A stretch of 64,000 bases of DNA from Longispora fulva (GTDB lineage Bacteria; Actinomycetota; Actinomycetes; Mycobacteriales; Micromonosporaceae): positions 6,572,001 through 6,636,000 of the forward strand of contig NZ_JADOUF010000001.1 in the NCBI RefSeq assembly GCF_015751905.1. The letters are read 5' to 3'. This document shows, piece by piece, positions 51,652-60,050 of the stretch. Within the stretch, counting starts at the first letter, position 1. Each line of letters starts with the position of its first letter. The translations under genes were made by a program, and so were the position numbers. The notes beneath the pieces were generated by a model that searched no databases, was not told the DNA's origin, and saw only the letters and a list, made by a program, of their open reading frames with translations.

Positions 51652-52551
51652 ATGCGGCTCGGCGTGCTCGACGTCGGTTCCAACACCGTCCACCTGCTCG
51701 TCGTGGACGCCCACCGGGGCGGTCACCCCTGGCCGGCGCACTCCGAGAAGAGCGTCATCCGGCTCGCCGAGCACTTGGACGCACGCGGGCGGGTCACGGC
51801 GGAAGGCGCCGAAGCGCTGGTCGAGGCCGTGAAGACCGCCCGCCAGGCCGCGGAGGACAACGGCGTCGAGGAGATGCTGGCGTTCGCGACCTCCGCGCTG
51901 CGCGACGCCGGCAACGGCAAAGAGGTGCTGGCCCGGGTCAAGGCGGAGACCGGCGTGGTCCTCGGCGTGCTCAGCGGCGAGGACGAGGCCAGGCTGACGT
52001 TCCTCGCCGGCCGGCGGTGGTTCGGCTGGTCGGCCGGCAAGCTGCTGCTCCTCGACATCGGCGGCGGTTCCCTCGAACTCGCGGCCGGCGGCGACGAACT
52101 GCCCGCCGTGGCCATGTCCCTGCCGCTCGGCGCCGGCCGGCTCACCCGGAACTACGGCGACGACCTCGACGGGCTGACCGAACACGTGGAGAAACTGCTC
52201 GCGCCGGTGGTGCCGGAGCTGAAGGCGCACGGCTGGGACCGGGCGGCGGCGACGTCGAAGACGTTCCGGAGTCTGGCGCGGCTCGCCGGGGCCGCGCCGT
52301 CCCGGGCCGGGTTGTGGGCGCCGCGCACCCTGACCAGGGAGGGCGTGCACCAGGTGCTCAGTTTCATCCGGCGGATGGATCCGGCGGCGTTGGGGGAGTT
52401 GGACGGGGTCAGCCCCCGGCGGGCGCATCAGCTGGTGTCCGGGGCGGTGGTCGCGGAGGTCGCCATGCGGCAGCTCGGGGTGGAGAAGCTCGACATCTGC
52501 CCGTGGGCGTTGCGGGAGGGCATGATCCTGCGCTGGCTGGATTACGCCTGA
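51652..52551 (+). CDS. ppx: Exopolyphosphatase / pppGpp phosphohydrolase (Ppx/GppA)
   Basis: This 299-residue actin-fold phosphatase has phosphate 1 motif LDVGSNTVHLLVVD at residues 6-19, SALRDAGN, the phosphate 2 motif LLLDIGGGSLEL near residue 136 and a C-terminal helix REGMILRWL. The short form lacks the C-terminal HD extension of the enterobacterial enzyme. It degrades polyphosphate or (p)ppGpp, linking to phosphate signalling by SenX3-RegX3 upstream. Confidence 0.92.
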   Translation: MRLGVLDVGSNTVHLLVVDAHRGGHPWPAHSEKSVIRLAEHLDARGRVTAEGAEALVEAVKTARQAAEDNGVEEMLAFATSALRDAGNGKEVLARVKAETGVVLGVLSGEDEARLTFLAGRRWFGWSAGKLLLLDIGGGSLELAAGGDELPAVAMSLPLGAGRLTRNYGDDLDGLTEHVEKLLAPVVPELKAHGWDRAAATSKTFRSLARLAGAAPSRAGLWAPRTLTREGVHQVLSFIRRMDPAALGELDGVSPRRAHQLVSGAVVAEVAMRQLGVEKLDICPWALREGMILRWLDYA

Positions 52552-52562
52552 CGGCCCGGCCC

Positions 52563-52587
52563 GCCCCGGCCGCTCGACGGCCGGGGC
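52563..52587 (+). terminator. Hairpin after Ppx/GppA gene
   Basis: GCCCCGGCCG (52563-52572) pairs with CGGCCGGGGC (52578-52587) around CTCGA. There is no T-tract, so termination is less certain. Confidence 0.5.
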
Positions 52588-52692
52588 CTGGCCTGCGGTG
52601 GCGTGCTCCGGGCCGGGCGGCCCCGTCTGAAGTCACCTGGACGTAACACGCCCTACACACGGTGATCATCCGGACACGGCTACCCTGGGTAG

Positions 52693-53499
52693 GTGACGCC
52701 GATTCCGGTCCTGCTCTCCAGTTCTTCCGTCTACCCCGAGGCCACTCCCGCCGCGTTCGAGCTCGCGGCGGGTCTCGGCTATGACGGCGTCGAGGTCATG
52801 GTGTGGACCGACGCCGTGAGCCAGGACGCCACGGCCCTGCGCCAGCTCTCCGCACACTATGGCGTGCCGGTCCTCGCCATCCACGCTCCGTGCCTTCTGG
52901 TCACCCAGCGTGTCTGGAGTCCGGATCCGTGGGAACGGCTGCGCCGGGCCGCGATCCTCGCCGAGGAGATGGGTGCGCCGACGGTCGTCGTGCATCCGCC
53001 GTTCGCCTGGCAGCGCGACTACGCCCGGACGTTCGTCGACGGCCTCGACCGGCTGACCCGCCAGCACCCCGCGGTCCGGTTCGCCGTGGAGAACATGTAT
53101 CCGATCCGGATGGCGCGCCGCGAGTTCGTCCCCTACTCCCCGCACTGGGACCCGACGGAGGTCGGCTACCAGGCGTACACGCTGGATCTGTCGCACTGCG
53201 CCGCCGCCAAGATGGACGGTCTGGAGCTGCTCGGGGCGATGGGCGACGCGATGACGCACCTGCACCTCGGCGACGGCACGGGCAAGGGCACCGACGAGCA
53301 CCTGGTGCCCGGCCGGGGCACCCAGCCGTGCGCGGAGGTGCTGACGGCGCTGGCCGACGGCGGGTTCACCGGGCAGGTGTCGATGGAGGTCAACACCCGC
53401 AAGGCGACGTCCCGGGCCGCCCGGGAGGCCGACCTCGCGGAGGCGCTGGCGTTCGCCCGGCGCTACCTGACGCCGTCGACGGTGCCGGCGGCCAGCTGA
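52693..53499 (+). CDS. Sugar phosphate isomerase/epimerase-type TIM barrel (Rv0498-like)
   Basis: This 268-residue xylose isomerase-like barrel has metal-ligand-type motifs VENMYPIRM near residue 135, [20 protein letters not shown] and the C-terminal SMEVNTRKA. The substrate is unknown; the mycobacterial equivalent follows Ppx. TACCCT (52681-52686) ends 6 nt before GTG 52693, so the mRNA is probably leaderless. Confidence 0.88.
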   Translation: MTPIPVLLSSSSVYPEATPAAFELAAGLGYDGVEVMVWTDAVSQDATALRQLSAHYGVPVLAIHAPCLLVTQRVWSPDPWERLRRAAILAEEMGAPTVVVHPPFAWQRDYARTFVDGLDRLTRQHPAVRFAVENMYPIRMARREFVPYSPHWDPTEVGYQAYTLDLSHCAAAKMDGLELLGAMGDAMTHLHLGDGTGKGTDEHLVPGRGTQPCAEVLTALADGGFTGQVSMEVNTRKATSRAAREADLAEALAFARRYLTPSTVPAAS

Positions 53500-53507
53500 C
53501 GAAAACG

Positions 53508-53530
53508 GGCCGCGCCCACCCGGCGCGGCC
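53508..53530. terminator. Hairpin between convergent isomerase and CGNR genes
   Basis: GGCCGCGCC (53508-53516) pairs with GGCGCGGCC (53522-53530) around CACCC. Confidence 0.6.
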
Positions 53531-53572
53531 ACCGAACCGGGCCCGCCCGTGACGGCCACCGAACCGGGCCCG
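53526..53572. repeat. 20-bp direct repeat in convergent gap
   Basis: The same 20 bases, starting CGGCCACCGAACC, occupy 53526-53545 and 53553-53572 with a 27-bp period, overlapping the preceding hairpin. Confidence 0.8.
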
Positions 53573-53613
53573 GCTGCCGCGTGGCGGACCGTGCCTATGG
53601 CCGGCCGCTCCGA

Positions 53614-54210
53614 CTAGCGGAGCGCCTCGGCCGCCACGGCCCCGACGGCCGCCTCGGGCCGGGCCGCGCCGACCGGCAGCTGCTGTGCCTGCAACTCGGC
53701 CTTCTTCCTGGCCCGGTGCGCGGCGACATGCGACCGGGTCGCGCACCGCTCGGAGCAGAACCGCCGACAGCAGTTCGACGAGGTGTCCAGGTACACGTTG
53801 CCGCACCGCTCGTCGGCGCACACCCCGAACCGGGCGCTGCCGTGCTCGCACAGCCACACCGACAGGCCCCACACCGCACCGGCCAGGTACTCCGCGCTCA
53901 CCGCCTCCCCGCGACCGGTCACGTGCATGTGCCAGTCGGTGGAGTCGTGCCCGGAGATCCGGGGTTGCATCGGGTGGGCCTGCAGGAGAGCATTGAGCTC
54001 GGTGACGGCCTCGGGGTCGTTGCCCGACGTGCCGGCCTCGAAGACTCCCCGGAGCCGCTTCTGGGCGCGCCGCATGGTGACGAGGTCCCGCTCGGCGAGC
54101 TTGCTCTGCCGCCACGGGTGCCCGTCGAAGAACGCCACGAGGGCGTCCATGTCGCCCAGCGGCGCGTTGACAAGATCAACCGCAGTCTGGGCGTACTGAT
54201 CGAAATCCAC
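53614..54210 (-). CDS. CGNR zinc-finger protein (ABATE domain)
   Basis: This 198-residue protein has an N-terminal ABATE region (residues 1-130) and a C-terminal CGNR zinc finger: CADERCGNVYLD, then CCRRFCSERCATRSHVAAHRARKK. Such proteins bind DNA and are thought to be stress-linked regulators. GTG 54210 is preceded 6 nt upstream by TACCGT on the minus strand (54222-54217), indicating a leaderless transcript. It is divergent from proline dehydrogenase. Confidence 0.9.
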   Translation of the reverse strand: MDFDQYAQTAVDLVNAPLGDMDALVAFFDGHPWRQSKLAERDLVTMRRAQKRLRGVFEAGTSGNDPEAVTELNALLQAHPMQPRISGHDSTDWHMHVTGRGEAVSAEYLAGAVWGLSVWLCEHGSARFGVCADERCGNVYLDTSSNCCRRFCSERCATRSHVAAHRARKKAELQAQQLPVGAARPEAAVGAVAAEALR

Positions 54211-54342
54211 GCCCTAACGGTAGACAATCACCGGCGAAGTAACCAGCATCGAGCGTCACAAGTCCTTACAGTTCACACTCCTTACCCTGCCAGGTGGTCC
54301 CCCTCGCCAAAGATGGGACGACCGCCGGATACCCTTCGAACC

Positions 54343-55263
54343 ATGCTCCGTTCGGTAATCCTCGCCGCGGCCCGCAGCAAGCGGGTCGAGCGGCTGGTCG
54401 AGAAGGCCCCGGTCAGCCGGGACGTGGTCCGCCGTTTCGTCGCGGGCAACACCACCGAAGACGCGCTGGCCGCGACCCGCGAGTTGGTCGCCGACGGTCT
54501 CGCCGTCACGCTGGACTTCCTCGGCGAGGACACGTTCACGGCGGAGCAGGCGACCGCGACGAAGGACGAGTACCTGCGGCTGCTGGCAGCGCTCGACGCC
54601 GCGGAGCTGACCCCGGAGGCCGAGGTCAGCCTGAAGCTGTCGGCGCTCGGGCAGAAGTTCGACGAGGAGCTGGCGCTGGCCAACGCGCGGGAGATCTGCG
54701 CCGCGGCGATGAAGGCCGGCACGACGGTGACCCTCGACATGGAGGACCACACCACCACGGACTCCACGCTCGACATGCTCGCCGAGCTGCGCAAGGACTT
54801 CCCGACCACGGGCGCGGTGCTCCAGTCGTACCTGCGGCGGACCGAGGCGGACTGCCGGGAGCTGGCGGTCTCCGGGTCGCGGGTGCGGCTGTGCAAGGGG
54901 GCGTACAAGGAGCCGGAGTCGGTGGCCTACCAGACGGCCCTCGACGTGGACAAGTCCTACGTGCGCTGCGTGAACACCCTGATGTCCGGTGCCGGCTACC
55001 CGATGCTCGCCACCCACGACCCGCGCCTGATCACGATCGGCGAGGACCGTTCGCGGTGGTTCGACCGCTCGGGTGACTCGTTCGAGTTCCAGATGCTCTA
55101 CGGGGTCCGCCCGGAGGAGCAGCGCCGCCTGGCCCGCGACGGCTACACGGTCCGGGTCTACGTCCCCTACGGCACCGAGTGGTACGGCTACCTGATGCGC
55201 CGCCTCGCCGAGCGCCCGGCGAACCTGGGCTTCTTCGCCCGGGCCCTGGCCACCAAGAAATAG
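54343..55263 (+). CDS. Proline dehydrogenase
   Basis: This 306-residue FAD-dependent single-domain PRODH (PutA/PruB type) oxidises proline to pyrroline-5-carboxylate. It has the barrel motifs VSLKLSALG, VTLDMEDHTTTD, VRLCKGAYKEPE and a C-terminal YVPYGTEWYGYLMRRLAERPANL (split around residues 280-300) that binds substrate and FAD. TACCCT (54330-54335) ends 7 nt before the ATG. The aldehyde dehydrogenase partner is not in this window. A strong hairpin follows. Confidence 0.94.
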   Translation: MLRSVILAAARSKRVERLVEKAPVSRDVVRRFVAGNTTEDALAATRELVADGLAVTLDFLGEDTFTAEQATATKDEYLRLLAALDAAELTPEAEVSLKLSALGQKFDEELALANAREICAAAMKAGTTVTLDMEDHTTTDSTLDMLAELRKDFPTTGAVLQSYLRRTEADCRELAVSGSRVRLCKGAYKEPESVAYQTALDVDKSYVRCVNTLMSGAGYPMLATHDPRLITIGEDRSRWFDRSGDSFEFQMLYGVRPEEQRRLARDGYTVRVYVPYGTEWYGYLMRRLAERPANLGFFARALATKK

Positions 55264-55275
55264 GTCCCAGCTGTC

Positions 55276-55314
55276 CGCCGCCCCCGGCCCGCCCCGTGCG
55301 CGCCGGGGGCGGCG
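55276..55314 (+). terminator. Intrinsic terminator after proline dehydrogenase
   Basis: CGCCGCCCCCGGC (55276-55288) pairs perfectly with GCCGGGGGCGGCG (55302-55314), followed by TGTTTC. Confidence 0.8.
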
Positions 55315-55593
55315 TGTTTCTCGCCACGCCGGCCGCCACGCCGCCCAAGGGATGTCAACGCTTCTGTCGCCTATTGGCGGAAATACGTGCCTCGTTAGGG
55401 TTTGAGCTGCACAAATGGCAACCGTGACACACTTCGATTACGTAGAGCTATCGCGCTGGCCACACCCGCCCCGTTACCGTACAAGGAGCACGTGCGTGTC
55501 CGCTGATGGCGGCTCCGCCGTCGGCCGCCGTGTGGAAGTGCACGGACGTGCGGTGTCGTCGCCGAGCGGCCGGGAGAGGCGCAGGTGGTGGTC
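55315..55593. other. Promoter region upstream of BldC-like gene
   Basis: About 280 bp without a supported gene. The middle (about 55370-55480) is much more A/T-rich than its surroundings, which suggests promoters, but no unambiguous -35/-10 pair is readable. TACCGT near 55477 is one -10 candidate. Confidence 0.35.
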
Positions 55594-55803
55594 ATGTCCG
55601 TCGCGCAGAGCGAGAGCCGGCTCGGAGAGGTGCGGTTCCTCACCGTCGCCGAGGTGGCGCTGTTGATGCGGGTCTCGAAGATGACGGTCTACAGGCTGGT
55701 GCACTCCGGGGAGCTGGCGGCCGTCCGGGTCGGACGGTCGTTCCGGGTCCCCGAGCAGGCGGTGCACACGTACCTCAAAGGGGCGTTTTCGGACTCAACC
55801 TGA
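55594..55803 (+). CDS. BldC-like / excisionase-family HTH protein (Rv0500A-like)
   Basis: This 69-residue protein is almost entirely a MerR-like winged HTH: FLTVAEVALLMRVSKMTVYRL, then HSGELAAVRVGRSFRVPEQAV. It resembles BldC and the Rv0500A type. ATG 55594 follows AGGTGG by 5 nt. Nearby genes encode a 33-aa basic protein and BldN, so a developmental or cell-division role is possible, but it is not shown here. Confidence 0.88.
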   Translation: MSVAQSESRLGEVRFLTVAEVALLMRVSKMTVYRLVHSGELAAVRVGRSFRVPEQAVHTYLKGAFSDST

Positions 55804-55887
55804 GCATCCCGCCGGGCCGATTAGCCCGCCGTGGATGCTACGGCTACCCTGAACAGGTTCACCTTCCGACTCTCGAGGGGTTGCCGT

Positions 55888-55989
55888 ATGGGCTCCGTGG
55901 TCAAGAAGCGCCGCAAGCGCATGGCTAAGAAGAAGCACCGCAAGCTGCTGCGCAAGACCCGCGTCCAGCGTCGCCGTCTCGGCAAGTGA
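55888..55989 (+). CDS. 33-aa basic AURKAIP1/COX24 domain protein (Rv0500B-like)
   Basis: ATG 55888, with GAGGGG 7 nt upstream, opens a 33-codon gene of [20 protein letters not shown] followed by [13 protein letters not shown]. The extremely basic [24 protein letters not shown] pattern is the AURKAIP1/COX24 motif of small ribosome-associated proteins; mycobacterial Rv0500B is the counterpart. It probably binds the small ribosomal subunit. Confidence 0.92.
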   Translation: MGSVVKKRRKRMAKKKHRKLLRKTRVQRRRLGK

Positions 55990-56046
55990 TCTCGGCGCCG
56001 GTCATTTCCGGCGCTGATCCACTTGCCATCCCCTGGGGAGCCGCCC

Positions 56047-57060
56047 GTGTCTGAGTCATTGGCGGCCTCCGTTCGCCCGCGCACCACGTCGGCCACCCGG
56101 CCGGCGGCTGCGGGGCACCCGTCCGGCGGCACGGTCCTGGTGACCGGGGCCGGGCGGTATCTGGGAGCACACACCGCGGCCAAGCTCGCCGCGGACGCGA
56201 CGGTTCTCGCGGTGGATGTCGTTCCCCCCACGCCCGACCTGGCGAAGGTCCTGGCCGGCGCGGGGGTGGACTTCTCCGTTGTCGACCCGACTCAGGGCCC
56301 GGCGCTGGCCCAACTGCTGGACCGGGCCCGGGTCGAGACTGTGGTGCACATGGCCGTGGCGGCCATGCCGTTCCGCGACGGCGGCCGGGACGCGATGAAG
56401 GAACTCAACGTCATCGGTACGTTGCAGCTCCTCGCCGCCTGCCAGCGGGCCGAGAGCCTGCGCAAGGTGGTCGTCCGCTCCTCCAGTGCCGCGTACGGGG
56501 CATCGTCCCGCGACCCCGCGATCTTCACCGAGGACACCGAGCTGCGCGCCGTCCCGCGCGGCGGTTTCGTGAAGGACATCCTCGACATCGAGGGGTACGT
56601 GCGCGGCTTCCGTCGCCGTCGCCCCGACGCCGTGGCCACGGTGCTGCGGTTCTCCCCCTTCCTGGGCCCCACGGCCGACACGGCCCTGACCAGGTATTTC
56701 GACCAGGCCTTCGTGCCCACCGCCGCCGGTTTCGACCCCAGGGTGCAGTTCGTGCACGTGGACGACGCGCTGGAGGTCCTCCGCCGCTCGGTCGTCGAGG
56801 ACCACCCGGGCGTGTTCAACGTCGCAGGCCCCGGGGTGCTGCTGCTGTCCCAGGCCATCCGGCGGGCCGGCAAGACGCCGGTCCCCGTGCCGGGCCTCGC
56901 GATGGGCGCAGTGGGACGGCTGTTCGACATCTCCATCGACCAGTTGGAGTTCCTGGTGCACGGCAGGGTGGTGGACGTGTCGCGGCTCGTCGCGGAGTAC
57001 GGCTTCTCCCCCCGCTCCACGCCTGACACCTTCAAGGAGTTCGTCAGTGTCGTTCGGTGA
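56047..57060 (+). CDS. NAD-dependent epimerase/dehydratase (GalE2/Rv0501-like)
   Basis: This 337-residue extended SDR starts with an N-terminal extension of about 30 residues, then the cofactor motif LVTGAGRYLGAHTAAKLA near residue 32. RSSSAAYGAS and a shifted active-site region GFVKDILDIEGYVRGF follow. It lacks a clear YxxxK at the usual position, so catalysis is uncertain. GTG 56047 follows GGGGAG by 7 nt. It overlaps the acyltransferase by 14 bp, as Rv0501-Rv0502 do. Confidence 0.88.
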   Translation: MSESLAASVRPRTTSATRPAAAGHPSGGTVLVTGAGRYLGAHTAAKLAADATVLAVDVVPPTPDLAKVLAGAGVDFSVVDPTQGPALAQLLDRARVETVVHMAVAAMPFRDGGRDAMKELNVIGTLQLLAACQRAESLRKVVVRSSSAAYGASSRDPAIFTEDTELRAVPRGGFVKDILDIEGYVRGFRRRRPDAVATVLRFSPFLGPTADTALTRYFDQAFVPTAAGFDPRVQFVHVDDALEVLRRSVVEDHPGVFNVAGPGVLLLSQAIRRAGKTPVPVPGLAMGAVGRLFDISIDQLEFLVHGRVVDVSRLVAEYGFSPRSTPDTFKEFVSVVR

Positions 57061-57862
57061 CTTCCTCCGCCGTCGGCTCGACGGCGACTACGACGTCGAC
57101 GAGTTCGGCTTCGACCCGGACATGACGGAGAACGTCTTCTTCCCGCTGCTGCGCCCGCTGTACAAGAAGTGGTTCCGGGTCGAGATGATCGGCCTGGAGA
57201 ACATTCCGGCCACCGGGCGGGCGCTGGTCGTCGCCAACCACTCCGGCACGATCGCCGTGGACGCGATGATGCTGTCCCTCGGCATCCATGACGAGCACCC
57301 GGAGCACCGGATGCTCCGCCTGCTGGGTGCCGACTTCGTGTTCGACACCCCGGTGCTGGGGGAGTACGCCCGCAAGTCCGGTGCGACCCTGGCCTGCAAT
57401 CCCGACGCCGAGCGGCTGCTCAACACCGACGAGCTGGTGGGCGTGTTCCCCGAGGGGTTCAAGGGGGTCGGGAAGCCGTTCCGCGAGCGGTACAAGTTGC
57501 AGCGGTTCGGCCGGGGCGGCTTCGTCTCGGCGGCGCTGAAGACCCGCGCGCCGATCATCCCGGTGTCCATCGTGGGCGCAGAGGAGATCTACCCGCTGAT
57601 CGGGGACATCAAGCCCCTGGCCCGGCTGCTGAAGATCCCGTACTTCCCGGTGACCCCGACGTTCCCGTGGCTCGGGCCGCTGGGTGCCGTCCCGCTGCCG
57701 AGCAAGTGGCTGATCGAGGTCGGCAAGCCGATCGAGACGGCGGACTACGCCGACGCCGTCGACGACCCCGCGGTCATCTTCAACCTGGGCGACCAGGTCC
57801 GCGAGACGATCCAGACGACCCTGGACGCGCTCCTCCTCAAGCGCCCGGATCCCTTTGCCTGA
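57047..57862 (+). CDS. Lysophospholipid acyltransferase family protein (Rv0502-like)
   Basis: This 271-residue membrane-associated acyltransferase of the PlsC type carries NHSGTIAVDAMML near residue 64 (the catalytic His and Asp) and the acceptor motif FPEGFKGVGKPF near residue 138, with SIVGAEEIYP further on. It is expected to acylate a glycerophosphate or lysolipid at the cytoplasmic membrane. GTG 57047 follows AAGGAG by 7 nt and overlaps the epimerase gene, so the two are co-expressed. Confidence 0.9.
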   Translation: MSFGDFLRRRLDGDYDVDEFGFDPDMTENVFFPLLRPLYKKWFRVEMIGLENIPATGRALVVANHSGTIAVDAMMLSLGIHDEHPEHRMLRLLGADFVFDTPVLGEYARKSGATLACNPDAERLLNTDELVGVFPEGFKGVGKPFRERYKLQRFGRGGFVSAALKTRAPIIPVSIVGAEEIYPLIGDIKPLARLLKIPYFPVTPTFPWLGPLGAVPLPSKWLIEVGKPIETADYADAVDDPAVIFNLGDQVRETIQTTLDALLLKRPDPFA

Positions 57863-57895
57863 ATGGGTGGGGCCCGCAGGCCAAGACGTCAGATC

Positions 57896-57960
57896 AACAG
57901 CTCAGATCAAGACCCTTTGACGGTTACGCCGCGTCCCTGGGCCGGCAGCGGCGGCACCTC
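57896..57960 (+). repeat. Dispersed intergenic repeat, copy E
   Basis: CAGATCAAGACC leads into the core GACGGTTACGCCGCG (57919-57933), with all of 57919-57939 identical to copy B. GGCACCTC follows at 57953-57960, 34 bp from the core start. It lies between convergent genes. Confidence 0.78.
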
Positions 57961-57969
57961 TGTGGGGCC

Positions 57970-58800
57970 TCAGCCCCGCCGCCGGGCCGCCCGGATCGCC
58001 CAGATGACCGCCAGCGTGCCGAGCACCCCGGCCACCACCACCGGCGCGGTCACCTTCGCCGCCTTGCGCACGGTCCGGAAGTCGCGCACCTCCCAGCCCG
58101 CCCGGTGCGCGGCCCGGCGCAGCTTCGGGTCGGGGTTCACGGCCACGGCGTGCCCCACGCAGCTGAGCATCGGCACGTCGTTGGCCGAGTCGCTGTACGC
58201 GGTGCACCGCGCCAGGTCCAGCCCCTCCTTCGCGGCGAGCTGCCCGATCGCGAGGGGCTTCGCCGGCCCGTGCAGCAGGTCGTTGACGAGCCGGCCGGTG
58301 TAGATCCCGTCCACGACCTCGGCCTCGGTGCCCAGGGCCCCGGTGAGGCCCAGCCGGCGGGCGATGATGTCCCCCAGCTCGACCGGCGCCGCGGTGACCA
58401 GCCAGACCCGTTGGCCGGCGTCGAGGTGCAGCTGGGCGAGGGCCCGGGTGCCGGACCAGATCCGGTGCGCCATCAGCTCGTCGAAGATCTCCTCGCAGAG
58501 CCCGACCAGCTCGGAGACGTGCCGGCCGGCGACGAACGACAGCGCGGACTTCTTGGCCTCCTCGATCTCGGCCGGGTCCTCCGACCCGCCGACCCGGAAC
58601 TTGACCTGGGCCCACGCGAACTTCGCGAGATCGCGGTGCGAGAAGAACCTGCGCGAGGCGAGGCCCCGGGCGAAGTAGTAGATCGACGCGCCGCGCACCA
58701 TGGTGTTGTCGACGTCGAAGAAGGCCGCAGCGGTGGGGTCCTGCGGCACCGATAGGGCGGCCTCCACCTCGGCGGAGGCCCAGCCCGTTTTCATCTCCAC
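57970..58800 (-). CDS. HAD-IB family phosphatase (SerB1-like)
   Basis: This protein of about 276 residues has HAD motif I FFDVDNTMVRGAS near residue 25, motif II VTAAPVEL, Lys in GPAKPLAIG and motif III YSDSANDVPML. A C-terminal hydrophobic segment (VVVAGVLGTLAVIWAI) suggests membrane anchoring. It resembles Rv0505c and acts on a phosphoserine-like or lipid phosphate. GTG 58800 is supported by the minus-strand TACCCT ending 7 nt upstream. Confidence 0.9.
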   Translation of the reverse strand: MEMKTGWASAEVEAALSVPQDPTAAAFFDVDNTMVRGASIYYFARGLASRRFFSHRDLAKFAWAQVKFRVGGSEDPAEIEEAKKSALSFVAGRHVSELVGLCEEIFDELMAHRIWSGTRALAQLHLDAGQRVWLVTAAPVELGDIIARRLGLTGALGTEAEVVDGIYTGRLVNDLLHGPAKPLAIGQLAAKEGLDLARCTAYSDSANDVPMLSCVGHAVAVNPDPKLRRAAHRAGWEVRDFRTVRKAAKVTAPVVVAGVLGTLAVIWAIRAARRRG

Positions 58801-58819
58801 ACGTCTGAGGGTAGACCCG

Positions 58820-59944
58820 CTAGCCGAAAATCCCGCCGAGGATCTTCCCGACCGTATCGAGCAGCCCGCCGCCGCCACCGTTGGCGGGTGCCGCGCTGGC
58901 CGACGGGGTCGGCGTCGCACTGTTCCCGACGATGGGCAGCTTGTCCAGCGGCCCGTTGCCGCCGCCGGGGAGCATGCTCGGCACCACAGTGGGCACCACC
59001 ACGACCGGGGCCTTGGTGCCCGGCTGGGAGCTGCCCGCGCCGTGCGTGGGCCGGCCCGGGGTCGGGGTGCTCTCGGTGGGCCGGCCGCCGGTCGGGCCGC
59101 ACTTCTGCGGGATCGGACCCAGGTCGTCCAGGACGCTGCCGGTGCTGGTCATGCAGTTCAGCACGCCGCGCAGGCTCGCCGACCGGGTCGCCACCTCGTC
59201 GAGCAGGGTGAGCGACGTGACCGCCCGGCCCCTGTCCCCCTCGGTCCGGCTGAGCAGGTCGGCCATACCCCTGCGCTGGACGGCGACGAACGCGTCCACC
59301 GCGTCGAGGGCCGTGGCGTCCTTGCGGTCGACGGCCCCGCTGGTCAGGAGCCGGACGCCCTGGCGGGTCTCGTTGTCCATGTCGTTGAGGACCGAGCCGA
59401 GCGCGTCGGGGTCCCCGGCGATCGTGAGCGCCTCGTCCATCCGGGTCCTGGCGAACTGCAGGTAGAGCTGGCCCCTGCTGATGTCGGTGCCGGCGAGGGC
59501 CAGTTGCGCCTTCTCCGTGGACCGCTTCATCCCGTACAGGGCGTCGCCGGGATTGGCGTCGCCGCTGGCCATGCTCATGCTGGACACGGCGAGCGTGCCG
59601 GCGGCCAGGCCGGCGATGGCGGCGATCCGCACCCGCCGGCCCCGGGACGCCCGGGGAGCCTCCTCGACGGTCTGGTCCGCGGCGGTGACGCCGATGCCGT
59701 CCCGCTCGATGGTGGCCATCAGCATGGCGTGCAGGTCGCGCTTGAAGTCGGGCGCCGGGGCCGAGTCGACCGCGTGTCCGAGGCCGGTCAGCCGGTCGAC
59801 GACCGGGAACATCCCGGACAGGTCCGGGTCGTACTCGGTCCGGACGTGGTGCCGGGGCCCACCGCCCTGTTCGTCCAGGAGCTGGGCGAAGCGTTCAGTC
59901 TGGCGCCGCTTGAGCAGAAATGCGTTCACCGTGCGCACCCCCAT
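58820..59944 (-). CDS. rsbN: DUF5667 protein, probable BldN anti-sigma factor RsbN
   Basis: The protein has 374 residues. The cytoplasmic N-terminus (1-105) is followed by one membrane segment (RIAAIAGLAAGTLAVSSMSM), then the DUF5667 domain (ANPGDALYGMKRSTEKAQLAL, residues 128-250) and a long Pro/Thr/Gly-rich exported tail. RsbN of Streptomyces, encoded next to bldN, binds and inhibits that sigma factor. GTG 59929 is an alternative start. It follows the sigma gene with a 106-bp gap. Confidence 0.85.
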   Translation of the reverse strand: MGVRTVNAFLLKRRQTERFAQLLDEQGGGPRHHVRTEYDPDLSGMFPVVDRLTGLGHAVDSAPAPDFKRDLHAMLMATIERDGIGVTAADQTVEEAPRASRGRRVRIAAIAGLAAGTLAVSSMSMASGDANPGDALYGMKRSTEKAQLALAGTDISRGQLYLQFARTRMDEALTIAGDPDALGSVLNDMDNETRQGVRLLTSGAVDRKDATALDAVDAFVAVQRRGMADLLSRTEGDRGRAVTSLTLLDEVATRSASLRGVLNCMTSTGSVLDDLGPIPQKCGPTGGRPTESTPTPGRPTHGAGSSQPGTKAPVVVVPTVVPSMLPGGGNGPLDKLPIVGNSATPTPSASAAPANGGGGGLLDTVGKILGGIFG

Positions 59945-60050
59945 TCATTCGTGTGCCGCACCCTGACAAACTCCCTGGGCCGGCCAGGGGTTACGGCCCT
60001 GGTCACGAACGTGATTCGCATCATCTGGCGAACTTCGCATATCCCCATAT

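Noticed and set aside
59984-60002. CCAGGG/CCCTGG hairpin between bldN and rsbN
   Set aside because: The stem is only 6 bp and can form alternatives with neighbouring bases; too weak to call a terminator or regulator.
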